Below, one piece after another: positions 25,549 through 33,808 of a stretch of 64,000 nt of DNA. This DNA is from JACKAL01 sp964400355 (GTDB taxonomy: Bacteria; Bdellovibrionota; Bdellovibrionia; Bdellovibrionales; JAGQZY01): the NCBI GenBank assembly GCA_964400355.1, contig CAYNTO010000001.1, positions 1-64,000 on the forward strand, read 5' to 3'. How positions within the stretch are numbered: position 1 is the first letter of the stretch; every line of letters begins with the position of its first letter. The position numbers were made by a program, and so were the translations under genes. A model generated the notes under the pieces. That model was not told the DNA's origin. It made no database searches and saw nothing but the letters and a program-made list of their open reading frames with translations.

Positions 25549-26073
25549 TTATTTCTTTTTTGTAGCTGTTTTTTTCTTCGTCGCAGTTTTCTTTTTTGCG
25601 CCCGTAGTTTTTTTAGCTACTTTCTTAGTTGTTGTTTTCGCTGCTTTTGATTTTGCCTCTTTAGGAGCTGTTTTAGCAGCTTCTTTTGCCTGAGCAACGC
25701 GCTCGGCTTTTTTCTGAGGATCTCTCACTGGTGCCTTTTTATCAGATTCTACTTTTTCGCCGCCAGGAGCAACGATTGCAGAAATAAAAAGTTCTGTGAA
25801 TGGTTGTCTGTGACCTGTCAAACGGCGGTAGCCTTGGCGACGCTTGCGTTTGAAAATAATGATCTTAGGTCCCTTGCTTTGATTGGTAACCACGCAGCTC
25901 ACTTTCGCGTCTTTAACTAGCGGTGAACCGATGTGGCTGTTCTCACCAGATACAAAAAGTACATCTGTAAGATCAAATTTATCACCCAAGTTTTTCTCGA
26001 GTTTTTCCACACGCAGAAGATCTCCTGCTTTTACTTTGTATTGCTTACCGCCGGTACGAACTATTGCGTACAT
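25549..26073 (-). CDS. rplU: 50S ribosomal protein bL21 with long basic C-terminal tail
   Basis: Residues 1-101 are ordinary bL21 (MYAIVRTGGKQYKVKAGD, IIIFKRKRRQGYRRLTGHRQ). After that come about 73 residues not found in common bL21, very rich in Lys, Ala and Thr, ending in repeats of KKKTAT. The composition resembles histone-H1 C-terminal tails, which bind nucleic acid non-specifically. A histone-fold gene lies 230 bases downstream of its start side at 26303-26497, so the two may be connected only by lineage. GGAGG precedes the ATG. Tail function is inferred. Confidence 0.95.
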   Translation of the reverse strand: MYAIVRTGGKQYKVKAGDLLRVEKLEKNLGDKFDLTDVLFVSGENSHIGSPLVKDAKVSCVVTNQSKGPKIIIFKRKRRQGYRRLTGHRQPFTELFISAIVAPGGEKVESDKKAPVRDPQKKAERVAQAKEAAKTAPKEAKSKAAKTTTKKVAKKTTGAKKKTATKKKTATKKK

Positions 26074-26262
26074 TAAAAACCTCCAAAACGAGTACTCATG
26101 ATTACTTCACTAAAGGACGTAACATTTCCCATAGCGTAAAAGTTTTGTCAATTATTTCAGCAAGTTAGTTAGAAATTATTTTTGGAAAATTTGCAGTGAT
26201 TCCGGCGGCCGCAAGAGCGCGGTTTTAGAGGTGCCGGCTTCGATCTTTATTCAGTGATGTCA

Positions 26263-26288
26263 ATGGCTTGGAGAAACCCCCAAGCCAT
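26263..26288 (-). terminator. Stem-loop downstream of the histone gene
   Basis: ATGGCTTGG and CCAAGCCAT form a nine-pair stem with an eight-base loop, 15 bases beyond the histone stop codon. On the minus strand it is followed by TTGACATC rather than a T run, so it could be a factor-dependent terminator or an mRNA-stabilising 3' end. The perfect stem makes a chance origin less likely. Confidence 0.4.
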
Positions 26289-26302
26289 CAGCAAATAATC
26301 AA

Positions 26303-26497
26303 TTAAAGATGATCAATAACAATGTCACGGGCCATAACGGTTTTACGACCGTCAGACTTTGCCGTCTCTGCGCCTTTAGAACAAAGTGCTTCAATAGCTT
26401 TGCTCAATACTTCAATGGTCTCAGCAGACGTATTGAAGCCGTATTTTTCCTTGATGAATTTTTTTACTTTGCTAGTCACAACGAGTGTATCAGCCAT
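26303..26497 (-). CDS. Bacterial histone (single histone fold, Bd0055/HBb-like)
   Basis: A 64-residue, mostly helical protein beginning MADTLVVTSKVKKFIKEKYG. It reads as one histone fold: a short first helix (KVKKFIKEKYG), a long central helix (SAETIEVLSKAIEALCSKGAETAKSD) and a GRKTVMARDIVIDHL segment matching the GRKTV..DI loop and third helix of archaeal histones. Bdellovibrio Bd0055 (HBb) is a small histone known to be a major chromatin protein, and this is the likely relative. I chose ATG at 26497 because GGAGGA lies six bases upstream. It lies 107 bases after the metallophosphatase gene and could share the tat transcript or use its own promoter. Confidence 0.85.
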   Translation of the reverse strand: MADTLVVTSKVKKFIKEKYGFNTSAETIEVLSKAIEALCSKGAETAKSDGRKTVMARDIVIDHL

Positions 26498-26551
26498 AAT
26501 ATTCCTCCCAGGCATAACGTGCGAAATATCGCCGTCTAAGGGTTCAACTCT

Positions 26552-26580
26552 AATATAGCCGTTCTCAGAACACAAAAGAA
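26552..26580 (-). promoter_or_regulatory. Candidate histone promoter with palindromic spacer
   Basis: On the minus strand, TATATT (26552-26557) could serve as -10. The -35 position 17 bases upstream is weak (TTCTTT). Between them lies the perfect 11-base palindrome GTTCTCAGAAC (26561-26571), placed where a repressor would block polymerase. The transcript would start about 48 bases before the histone ATG. Sequence-only evidence. Confidence 0.35.
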
Positions 26581-26604
26581 AAGCCCTTGGTATACTCTGT
26601 TATT

Positions 26605-28098
26605 CTATGTCGCAGAGCGTTTTTCGGGACTTGTGCCGGCTTCGTAGACAGTTTCTCCGCTCACCAAGAACAGTTTGGCTTCTCTGAGAGAATTCGCGGG
26701 GTTGGGGGCAATCCACACAAACGCATTTTGGCCCTCTTTTTGAGTGCATTCCACATCGAGGAAGGCTGGTGACCACGTGCCTGGATTCAAATGTTCGATG
26801 CCCCCAATCACTTCGTGACGCAGAACGTGGGTGTGGCCCAACACGCTTCGGCGCGTACTGGTGATCATACCGGCCATGGACATTTTTTCTTCGTCAGGCT
26901 GTTTGTACTGATGCACATAAGAGTGAACATTTCGCGAGTACATAAAATAGGGTGGAAATAATAGAATGATCGGCGCAAGCACCCAATAAAAAGAAATGGC
27001 GTAGATTTTGTCGACAAGTAGGAAAAGATAAAGCAGCAAAAACAGCGCGATGATCACCATGAAGGCGCGATCGAGCCACAGCTCGCGGGCGATCTTCAGT
27101 GGGCTTTCCGAAATGGGCGGAGTGAACAGGGCCTGCATCTCACGCACCATTCGCGGCGACGAGTTGGCCTTGCGCGCGATTTCCTCCACTCGGTCTTCGA
27201 TGGTCAGCGCATTTTGTCGCGCTTGCAGCGTCCCGTGGCGCACGGTCTGCACAAAGATCGTCATCGAGCTCCAGAAGGCACTCCAAATGAGAAGCGGCTG
27301 AGCGCGAAGCATGTATTTAAAATAGACTTTGGTAAATCCCCACGCCGTCAGCAGAAAATTGCTATCCACGTGTGGATTAAAAAAACCCATCCCGTTACTC
27401 AGGTAGCGGCAGGCGAGATCGCCAAATGGCATACGAATCAACAAGCGGTTGTAATCGACCACAACTGGGTTGATTGGATCTTTGTTGGCACAAAACGGAT
27501 CATACTGGTGGCCGTGCTCAATAAGAGTGTCTTTGTTGCTAATGTAGAACCACTCCGTGAAGCGAACGTGACGGCGATCCTGCTGGTTGAGATCAAAGGC
27601 ATCAAGGATGCGCTTTTGCACCTCGATCCAATTGAGCTCAAGATCATGGTTGCCGATCACAAAGATCACGCGGTTGCCCTCTTTGATAAACTTTGCGAGC
27701 TCTTGCACCCACTCTTGATGGTCGCGCAGGATCACGTCAATTTTGTAAAGAGACTTTTCCTTTTCCGGGTCCAGACCTCGGCGGGTTTCTAACCATGACA
27801 CATTGTAATGTGCCGTCTCCGGGTAAGAGGTAACGCTATCGAAATCAAAGATGTCGCCATTGAGCACCAGCTCTACGGATTTACCCGCAGCGCGCTGTTG
27901 AATGTCTTTAAGAAACACCGTGAACTCGTGATCGAAAAAAAAATCCTTATGTTTAAATTTTTTCCACAGCGGATGGCGCTTATGAGGCGGCTCAGCCTCA
28001 CACAAATGCAAATCACTAACAATTGCGGTGTAGGTGGCTTTACTGAAGTCAATTTCTTCAGAAAAATCCAACCCTGGGTTTGTCAAATCCTGTGACAT
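26605..28098 (-). CDS. Membrane-embedded calcineurin-like metallophosphatase
   Basis: A 497-residue metallophosphoesterase whose metal motifs are all present: DLHL near residue 29, GDIFDFD near 80, GNHDLE near 149, EHGHQYD and GHTHVLRH near 421. Unusually, the last motif is separated from the others by about 200 residues that include two or three membrane helices (around LIWSAFWSSMTIFV and FMVIIALFLLLYLFLLV...WVLAPIILLFPPYFMY). Substrate unknown; UDP-diacylglucosamine hydrolase LpxH is a relative, but this architecture is different. Its ATG overlaps the tatC stop in TAATG. Confidence 0.8.
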   Translation of the reverse strand: MSQDLTNPGLDFSEEIDFSKATYTAIVSDLHLCEAEPPHKRHPLWKKFKHKDFFFDHEFTVFLKDIQQRAAGKSVELVLNGDIFDFDSVTSYPETAHYNVSWLETRRGLDPEKEKSLYKIDVILRDHQEWVQELAKFIKEGNRVIFVIGNHDLELNWIEVQKRILDAFDLNQQDRRHVRFTEWFYISNKDTLIEHGHQYDPFCANKDPINPVVVDYNRLLIRMPFGDLACRYLSNGMGFFNPHVDSNFLLTAWGFTKVYFKYMLRAQPLLIWSAFWSSMTIFVQTVRHGTLQARQNALTIEDRVEEIARKANSSPRMVREMQALFTPPISESPLKIARELWLDRAFMVIIALFLLLYLFLLVDKIYAISFYWVLAPIILLFPPYFMYSRNVHSYVHQYKQPDEEKMSMAGMITSTRRSVLGHTHVLRHEVIGGIEHLNPGTWSPAFLDVECTQKEGQNAFVWIAPNPANSLREAKLFLVSGETVYEAGTSPEKRSAT

Positions 28099-28829
28099 TA
28101 AACCTTATTCCTTTTGGGTTCGATAATCGCAAGTGCAATGATCGAAATCTCGTACAACACACACATCGGAACTGCGAGGAGCAACATGCTGATGGCATCT
28201 GGCGGAGTAAACACGGCCGACACTACCGCAATGGCCACGATGGCGTAGCGACGAATGCGACGAAGACCCGCTGCCGTTACAATTCCCATAAATCCTAAGA
28301 GCACTAAAATAAGTGGCATTTCAAAAGCCGCACCAAATACTAGTGTGGTGAGCATAAAAAATGAAAAATAGTAATCGATGGTTATCATCGGCGTGTCTTT
28401 GCTACCGCCGAACTCCAGCAGCGCCTTGAGCGCCGTGGGGAGAACCAGATAATAGGAAAATGCCACTCCTAAAAGGAACAGCACTGATCCAGAAAAAATA
28501 AAAATAATTCCGTACTTCTTCTCTTTGACATAGAGGCCTGGCTCGACAAAACGCCAAACTTGATAAATCCACACTGGGCATGCAGCCACCACCCCCGCGA
28601 GTATCGAAACCTTTAAGTGCGCCATAAATTTATCAGCCGGCGCAGTAAAAACTAAGCCACCCGTTGGCAACAGTGGCTCAATGGGCACGCGTACAAAATC
28701 GAATATGCGTTCGCTAAAAATCCACGCCGCAACCGTGAGTATGGCTACCGCATACGCCGAATACAGAAGGCGTGTGCGCAATTCTGTGAGGTGTTCTACC
28801 AGGCTATAGTTGTCTTGTGGTGCGGCCAT
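28098..28829 (-). CDS. tatC: Sec-independent protein translocase TatC
   Basis: Core receptor of the twin-arginine translocase, which exports folded proteins. The 243-residue protein has six membrane helices and the early motif NYSLVEHLTELRTRLLYS, followed by FTAPADKFMAHLKVS and ASVP-type sequence, with PEAWKF-like region YQVWRFVEPGLYVKEKKY. It follows tatB by five bases and overlaps the metallophosphatase gene, making tatB-tatC-phosphatase one unit. No tatA-type second copy is in this window. Confidence 0.94.
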   Translation of the reverse strand: MAAPQDNYSLVEHLTELRTRLLYSAYAVAILTVAAWIFSERIFDFVRVPIEPLLPTGGLVFTAPADKFMAHLKVSILAGVVAACPVWIYQVWRFVEPGLYVKEKKYGIIFIFSGSVLFLLGVAFSYYLVLPTALKALLEFGGSKDTPMITIDYYFSFFMLTTLVFGAAFEMPLILVLLGFMGIVTAAGLRRIRRYAIVAIAVVSAVFTPPDAISMLLLAVPMCVLYEISIIALAIIEPKRNKV

Positions 28830-28834
28830 CGCAG

Positions 28835-29161
28835 TTAACTTTCGGTCTTTTTGGGCTTTTCATCTTCCGACGGCATGTCGGCAGCCTCTTGAGCTGCATT
28901 CTGAAACTCATTAATGATATTTGCTTTGTGCTTGTGAAATTCGCCTTCCATATTTGAAATCGCATCAAGGCCTTCCTGCATAGGGCGTTTGAGCTCTTCT
29001 TTAACTTCGAGAAGCCCACCAGAGAGGTCTTTTGTGGCCTGCTTGAATTCTCTCATCATTCGTCCCAGTACTCGCGCCATCTCCGGCATTTGCTTGGGTC
29101 CAATGAGAATGAGCGCTAAAGCACCAATGATGAGAATTTCACTGAATCCGAGATTGAACAT
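28835..29161 (-). CDS. tatB: Tat translocase subunit TatB (TatA/B family)
   Basis: A 108-residue single-helix protein. MFNLGFSEILIIGALALILIG is the TatB-like N-terminus with Glu8, then the PKQMPEMARVLGRMMREFKQAT amphipathic helix and an acidic, hydrophilic tail. TatB with TatC recognises the twin-arginine signal. Glu8 and the length argue for TatB over TatA, but the families overlap. No clear ribosome site precedes the ATG. First gene of the tatBC unit. Confidence 0.88.
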   Translation of the reverse strand: MFNLGFSEILIIGALALILIGPKQMPEMARVLGRMMREFKQATKDLSGGLLEVKEELKRPMQEGLDAISNMEGEFHKHKANIINEFQNAAQEAADMPSEDEKPKKTES

Positions 29162-29193
29162 GGATTTTAGATTAACCGCGAGCCGATATTATG

Positions 29194-29829
29194 TCATTGG
29201 TTTTTGCATTTTTTTAGCTGACTGGGCTCGGGGAAAATACCCTGCTCATTGAGCTGCTCGAGAATGAGCGGCGAACCGGTCTTGCTATAGACGTCCATTT
29301 GGCGAAGTAGATTCGGTGGGTTTGCCTTTTCCAGGCCCCTCTGGCTCATAAACGTGAAGACGTCGACAAAGTTGATAAACTTTGTCGAGATTTCGCCGTA
29401 AGCTTGTGAGTAGGTTTCGTCATCGATTTCACGCGCCAATGAACCGTAGGCTGTCGTTCCCATATTGATGTAATAATCTATATCGATAAGTTTGCGCTGG
29501 AGCGATGGGCCGAAATATCCACTCACATACAGCGCTGAGTCTCCCAGCTTGCGCAAAAGGTCCACGCGCTGTCGAGGCGTGGCGGAGGACGCGCGCAACA
29601 TCATTTCGGCTAGAGTCTCACGCGTTTTTTTTCCGGAAGAGTTTTCCTCATCGAAAAGTTTATCAGTCAGTAAAAATTTTTCGAGAATATCTACGAGATA
29701 GATTTCGACCGCCGGAAGGGTTTCTATACGTCGCGCAAACAAAGCCTGTTGTAAGGTCGTAAAAAAGTACGATCTGGTATTGGTTATAACGCTTAGGGTG
29801 CTTTTAGTACTCAAGCCCTTGTCTCCCAC
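29194..29829 (-). CDS. Conserved-looking cytoplasmic protein of unknown function
   Basis: I do not recognise this 211-residue protein. It is soluble and helical, without a signal peptide or membrane segment. Conserved-looking stretches are LPAVEIYLVDILEKFLLTDKLF and LLRKLGDSALYVSGYFGPSLQRKLIDIDYYINMG, which look like a compact helical domain. It starts at GTG (29829); a TTG at 29814 with GGGAG eight bases upstream is a good alternative. It lies between tatB (33-base gap) and the M16 peptidase on the same strand. Coding is supported by its length and by tight spacing to tatB. Confidence 0.7.
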   Translation of the reverse strand: MGDKGLSTKSTLSVITNTRSYFFTTLQQALFARRIETLPAVEIYLVDILEKFLLTDKLFDEENSSGKKTRETLAEMMLRASSATPRQRVDLLRKLGDSALYVSGYFGPSLQRKLIDIDYYINMGTTAYGSLAREIDDETYSQAYGEISTKFINFVDVFTFMSQRGLEKANPPNLLRQMDVYSKTGSPLILEQLNEQGIFPEPSQLKKCKNQ

Positions 29830-29979
29830 TCACTCTATTCTAACATTTACATCGGCTTTCGTAGGGAAAAATTTGAACGCCGATGACTCAAAGTGAAACA
29901 ATTCACCTCTGAGCGACTTCGATGCCGTCAGTTTTAGACGAAAATCCAGGACTCCAACCCGCGGCACTGGCACCAGTGA

Positions 29980-32574
29980 CTACAGCCATCCCTGCTGCGA
30001 CGGCTCCTGGGCGCCAACAATGGAGATGACGTGCTTTTGTTTGAAGATCTTATCCGCCAGGTCGCGAACATGCTGAGGCGTGATCGGTGCCAGCGTGTGC
30101 TCATACTTAAACACCTCATCTGCTGGTATGCCGTAGATCTCGTTGAACGCGACGGCTGAAGCAATGGCTGAGTTTTTCTGCAAGCCGATGTCGTGGCCTC
30201 CTATCAAATAGTTTTTGGCGCGTTGAAGCTCAATATCGCTAATCGCGTGATCCGCAAGCTTCATCAGCTCTTCGCGCATCATGCGCAGAGCCGTCTCTGC
30301 TTTTTCGGGAGAACAACCAATATAGGCGCCAAAGTAACCCGTCTCGATACCCTCAAGCTTGAGAGGGGAAACGCTGTAGGCTAGCGAGGCTTTGTCGCGC
30401 AGCTCGAGGAATAAACGCCCGCCTTGTCCTGCTAAAACCGCCTCGATCACCTGCAGCGTAAAGCGTTCTGTAGATGTTATCGTGACCCCGCGAAAACCAT
30501 AAACGATATGGGCTTGTTCTTTTTGCGATTTTTCGTAAGCCCAATAGTTACTGGTAAGCGGCGCTACTGAAAATCGGACCGGCTGTGCGGGGCTGTCGAA
30601 TGTTTTCGATGTCTTTTCCAAAAGTGGCAGCCATACCTCTTCGCTAGCATCGCCGCAAATGGCGGAGACCATATTGCCGCTAATTATATTTTTTCTGATG
30701 TAATCTTGAATATCGCCTGTGGTGATCGACTCCAGAGAATTGCCCTCGTTGAGGCTGTCGAAGCCGTAAGGATGATTGGCAAACATGCCCTTGTTAAAAT
30801 TCAGTATGGCCATTTGCGCTGGAGAGTCTTTGCGTGCACGCAGTGATTCTTTGATCATCAGTTTTTCGCGCGCCAGAATTTCATCGCTCAGTTCATAGTT
30901 AAAAAGAATTTCTTCGAATATCTCCGCTAAATCTTTTTCGCTCTGCTTCAGACCATCCACAACCAGACCAAACGTGTTCTTGCCGGTAAACGTGTAGACC
31001 GCGCTTGCGAGTTTATCCATTTTGTCGCGCATGAGAGCTTCTGAATACTTTTTGGATTGAGCGCCCCACACGCGAGATGTGAGCTCGGACAGTCCCGCTT
31101 TTTCAATAGGCACAATACGGCTCCCGCCAAGTATCGCCACGCGCGCATTGAATACGGGGGCGGTCGAGTTGCGCATAAAAAATGTGCGCGCTCCTCCGGA
31201 ATGTTGAAACACCTTCATCGGCTCGGCAAGATCGTTGCCAGAGGATGCTCCCACAAATTGGATGGCTTGCTTTTCTGTAGACACTGTTGCTGGAACATGG
31301 CGCGTGAATGACCATTTCTCGAGTGCGTCTCGCACCGCAGCTGGTTCCTCGGGAGATACGTAAGCAATGAGCATCTTTTCGGTGGTAAGATAGGTGTTGG
31401 CAACGCGAAGGATATCCGCCGCAGTTACCTCTTCGAGGTCTTTATAGAATTTTTTGTGGAAGTAAATATCATTGGCGGCTTCGTAGTTGCCACCGAACTT
31501 ATTGGCAAGCCCGCCGACGGTTTCAAGAGAGTACGCCTCGTCGCTTAAAAAATTGATTTTCGCTTTATATATTTCGTCCGTTGTTACACCTTTGGCGAAA
31601 AATGTTTCTAAAACATTTTTAATGCCCTCGAGAACTTTCGGCAGCGTTACCGGATTGAACGTCGCGGAGATAGAGAAAAAACCGCGTGTATTGGGCGTCC
31701 ACGAACCAGCGCCAATAGATTTCACGACGGGTTCTTCCATACGTAGTTTTCTCACCAAGCGCGAGCTCGCGCCCTGCCCCAAAATCAGACCCAAGCATTC
31801 GAGAGCAGCGACATCTTTGTGTTGAATATCCACACCCGGCCAACTCACATAGAGAACGGCGTCTTCAAACGGTGTTTTCTCGATCATTATCGTTTTATTC
31901 TCGATCATGTTGAGCGGCGAGCGTGTGCGACGCTCCTGCTTGCCTTTTGAAATTTGCCCAAACGTGGCAGCAAATTCTTTTTGTAGTTCCGCCAACTGAA
32001 AATCACCGGATACAACGAGGAACATATTGTCCGTTGCATAGCGCTTTCCAAAAAACTTCCGAATATGGTCCTGCGAAACGGTGTTCACCACGTGATCGTA
32101 ACCAATCACCGGAATTTGGTACGGATAGCCTTTGTACATAGATGAAAACAGCAATCGGCTTGCGCGGCGAGAGAGGCTGTCGTTGCTGCGCTTGATCTCC
32201 TCGATCACCACCTCACGCTCTTTGTCGATTTCTTCTTTGTCGAAGAGCGGATGCGCGATCATCTCGTAGATCGCTTCCATGGCGCGTGGGAAAAAATTCT
32301 TCGAAATAGTGATGTAATAGACGGTTTGATCGTAGGACGTGTAGGCGTTGATCTCGCCCCCACACGCTTCCACCATACTCGCGATTTCGCCCACTTTGAA
32401 CTTACGCGTGCCCTTAAATAGCAAATGTTCGATGAAATGACTGATTCCTTCTTCCCCGGCATGCTCGTCGGCACTGCCGTTGCGAACCCAGATCTGTACA
32501 GACACCACTGGAGACTTGTGGCTCTCAATACCGATGACCTTGAGCCCATTTTCCGCTGTAAATTCATGAATCAT
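29980..32574 (-). CDS. Zinc-dependent M16 (pitrilysin/processing-peptidase) family protein, two modules
   Basis: An 864-residue protein holding two M16 halves in one chain. The N-terminal module has the inverted zinc motif HFIEH (in EEGISHFIEHLLFKGT), the downstream EEIKRSNDS region with the third zinc-ligand Glu, and ATDNMFLVVSGDF. The C-terminal module (from about residue 440) is also M16-like but lacks HxxEH, as is usual for the inactive half that completes the barrel. No signal peptide is visible, so it is probably cytosolic. The ATG at 32574 has AAAGGA nine bases upstream. It is divergent from hemW with only 20 bases between starts. Confidence 0.87.
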   Translation of the reverse strand: MIHEFTAENGLKVIGIESHKSPVVSVQIWVRNGSADEHAGEEGISHFIEHLLFKGTRKFKVGEIASMVEACGGEINAYTSYDQTVYYITISKNFFPRAMEAIYEMIAHPLFDKEEIDKEREVVIEEIKRSNDSLSRRASRLLFSSMYKGYPYQIPVIGYDHVVNTVSQDHIRKFFGKRYATDNMFLVVSGDFQLAELQKEFAATFGQISKGKQERRTRSPLNMIENKTIMIEKTPFEDAVLYVSWPGVDIQHKDVAALECLGLILGQGASSRLVRKLRMEEPVVKSIGAGSWTPNTRGFFSISATFNPVTLPKVLEGIKNVLETFFAKGVTTDEIYKAKINFLSDEAYSLETVGGLANKFGGNYEAANDIYFHKKFYKDLEEVTAADILRVANTYLTTEKMLIAYVSPEEPAAVRDALEKWSFTRHVPATVSTEKQAIQFVGASSGNDLAEPMKVFQHSGGARTFFMRNSTAPVFNARVAILGGSRIVPIEKAGLSELTSRVWGAQSKKYSEALMRDKMDKLASAVYTFTGKNTFGLVVDGLKQSEKDLAEIFEEILFNYELSDEILAREKLMIKESLRARKDSPAQMAILNFNKGMFANHPYGFDSLNEGNSLESITTGDIQDYIRKNIISGNMVSAICGDASEEVWLPLLEKTSKTFDSPAQPVRFSVAPLTSNYWAYEKSQKEQAHIVYGFRGVTITSTERFTLQVIEAVLAGQGGRLFLELRDKASLAYSVSPLKLEGIETGYFGAYIGCSPEKAETALRMMREELMKLADHAISDIELQRAKNYLIGGHDIGLQKNSAIASAVAFNEIYGIPADEVFKYEHTLAPITPQHVRDLADKIFKQKHVISIVGAQEPSQQGWL

Positions 32575-32594
32575 TGTGATAGTCCTTTCCATCC

Positions 32595-33743
32595 ATGTTT
32601 GGCCTTTATATACACATTCCGTACTGCCTGCAGCGCTGCTCCTACTGCGACTTTGCGACCTATGTGTACGACCAAATCCTGCCGCCCGAAGACTACGTGA
32701 AGTTGCTCAAGCGAGAGCTGCAACTTAAAAAAAATCTCGCTCCTACGCGTTCCCTGACATCCATTTACTTTGGCGGCGGCACTCCAAGTCTTTTGGAGCC
32801 GCATCTTATTGTATCTTTATTGGAGGAGATTGCAAAGTGTGGCTTTGTCGTAAACGCAGATACAGAGATCACTCTCGAGATCAATCCTGCCACTCTCGAC
32901 ACAAAAAAAATTCTGTCGCTAATTCGGGCAGGCGTGAACCGCTTTTCGGTAGGGGCTCAGACCTTTGACGAGGAGCTTTTGAAGGCGGCCGGGCGTAAGC
33001 ATTCTGCAAAGGACACCTTCGACACTTTAACTCTGCTCCAGGAGAATGGGGTCAATTACTCCTTTGATCTCTTATTTGCTCTCCCCAAGCAGTCACGCAG
33101 CCGTTTGGCGAAAGATCTCGAAATCATTGCGCGCCTTCAGCCGCCCCACCTGAGCGCTTACTGCCTCACTGTTCCGAGCGGTCACCCCATGTCGACCCAT
33201 CGAGCACATGATGAAGATCAGGCACACATGTTTGCGGATATAGAATCCGTACTTGGCAGCAGTGGTCTTTACCGCTACGAGATTTCCAATTTTTCGCTCC
33301 CTGGAAAGGAGTCTCAACACAACCTCCTTTACTGGAAACAGCAGCCCTATTTGGGCTTGGGCCTGAGCGCCCATTCCTATTTACAGCACACATCTCCATG
33401 GGGCGACCGATTTTGGAATCCCTCGGGTGTGGACAAGTATGTGAGCTTTGTGAATAACCTCTCCTCGTCGGCACCTCTCGAGGATCATCATCAGCAGAGG
33501 CTCTCCGAAACTCTTTCCGACAAAGATGCACTTTTTGACTTCTGTCATACCAGTTTGCGTTTAGATGAGGGCCTCTCACTGGATGCTCTCTATCGCGACT
33601 ATCCTCAGACGCTTGCCCAATCCGTTGCGAAAAAAATCACCCCGCTGGTGAGCAGCGGCCTGATCGAAGAAAAAAATAACCATTACAAACTCACCAACCA
33701 AGGGCGGCTCCTCAGTAACCTGGTTTTTGAACGCATTCTCTAG
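32595..33743 (+). CDS. hemW: Radical-SAM heme chaperone HemW
   Basis: A 382-residue protein of the HemN-like radical-SAM group that lacks coproporphyrinogen dehydrogenase activity and transfers heme in other bacteria. GLYIHIPYCLQRCSYCDF has the CxxxCxxC cluster motif (Cys11, 15, 18), followed by the FGGGTPSLL and NRFSVGAQTFDEELLKAAGR motifs and the HemW-type C-terminal HemN_C domain. The HemW four-residue signature in place of HemN CNFC fits. No Shine-Dalgarno sequence is visible upstream of the ATG, and transcription must start within or very near the divergent M16 gene. It is monocistronic. Confidence 0.9.
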   Translation: MFGLYIHIPYCLQRCSYCDFATYVYDQILPPEDYVKLLKRELQLKKNLAPTRSLTSIYFGGGTPSLLEPHLIVSLLEEIAKCGFVVNADTEITLEINPATLDTKKILSLIRAGVNRFSVGAQTFDEELLKAAGRKHSAKDTFDTLTLLQENGVNYSFDLLFALPKQSRSRLAKDLEIIARLQPPHLSAYCLTVPSGHPMSTHRAHDEDQAHMFADIESVLGSSGLYRYEISNFSLPGKESQHNLLYWKQQPYLGLGLSAHSYLQHTSPWGDRFWNPSGVDKYVSFVNNLSSSAPLEDHHQQRLSETLSDKDALFDFCHTSLRLDEGLSLDALYRDYPQTLAQSVAKKITPLVSSGLIEEKNNHYKLTNQGRLLSNLVFERIL

Positions 33744-33762
33744 GTTGTTGCTGCGCTCAAGA

Positions 33763-33792
33763 TTGACAATTTGAGGTGGGACTTCATATTCT
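33763..33792 (+). promoter_or_regulatory. Candidate grpE promoter
   Basis: TTGACA (33763-33768), 18 bases and TATTCT (33787-33792). It is close to consensus but so near the ribosome site (GGAGG at 33798-33802) that the leader would be only about ten bases, which makes it doubtful. Shown for completeness. Confidence 0.3.
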
Positions 33793-33808
33793 GACGCGGA
33801 GGTAAATA

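Noticed and set aside
27214..27792. 192-codon open frame opposite the metallophosphatase gene
   Set aside because: It is fully antisense to a gene with clear catalytic motifs and shows no domain.
29965..29978. CACTGGCACCAGTG palindrome after the M16 gene as terminator
   Set aside because: Stem only five or six pairs, followed by GC-rich sequence instead of T's.
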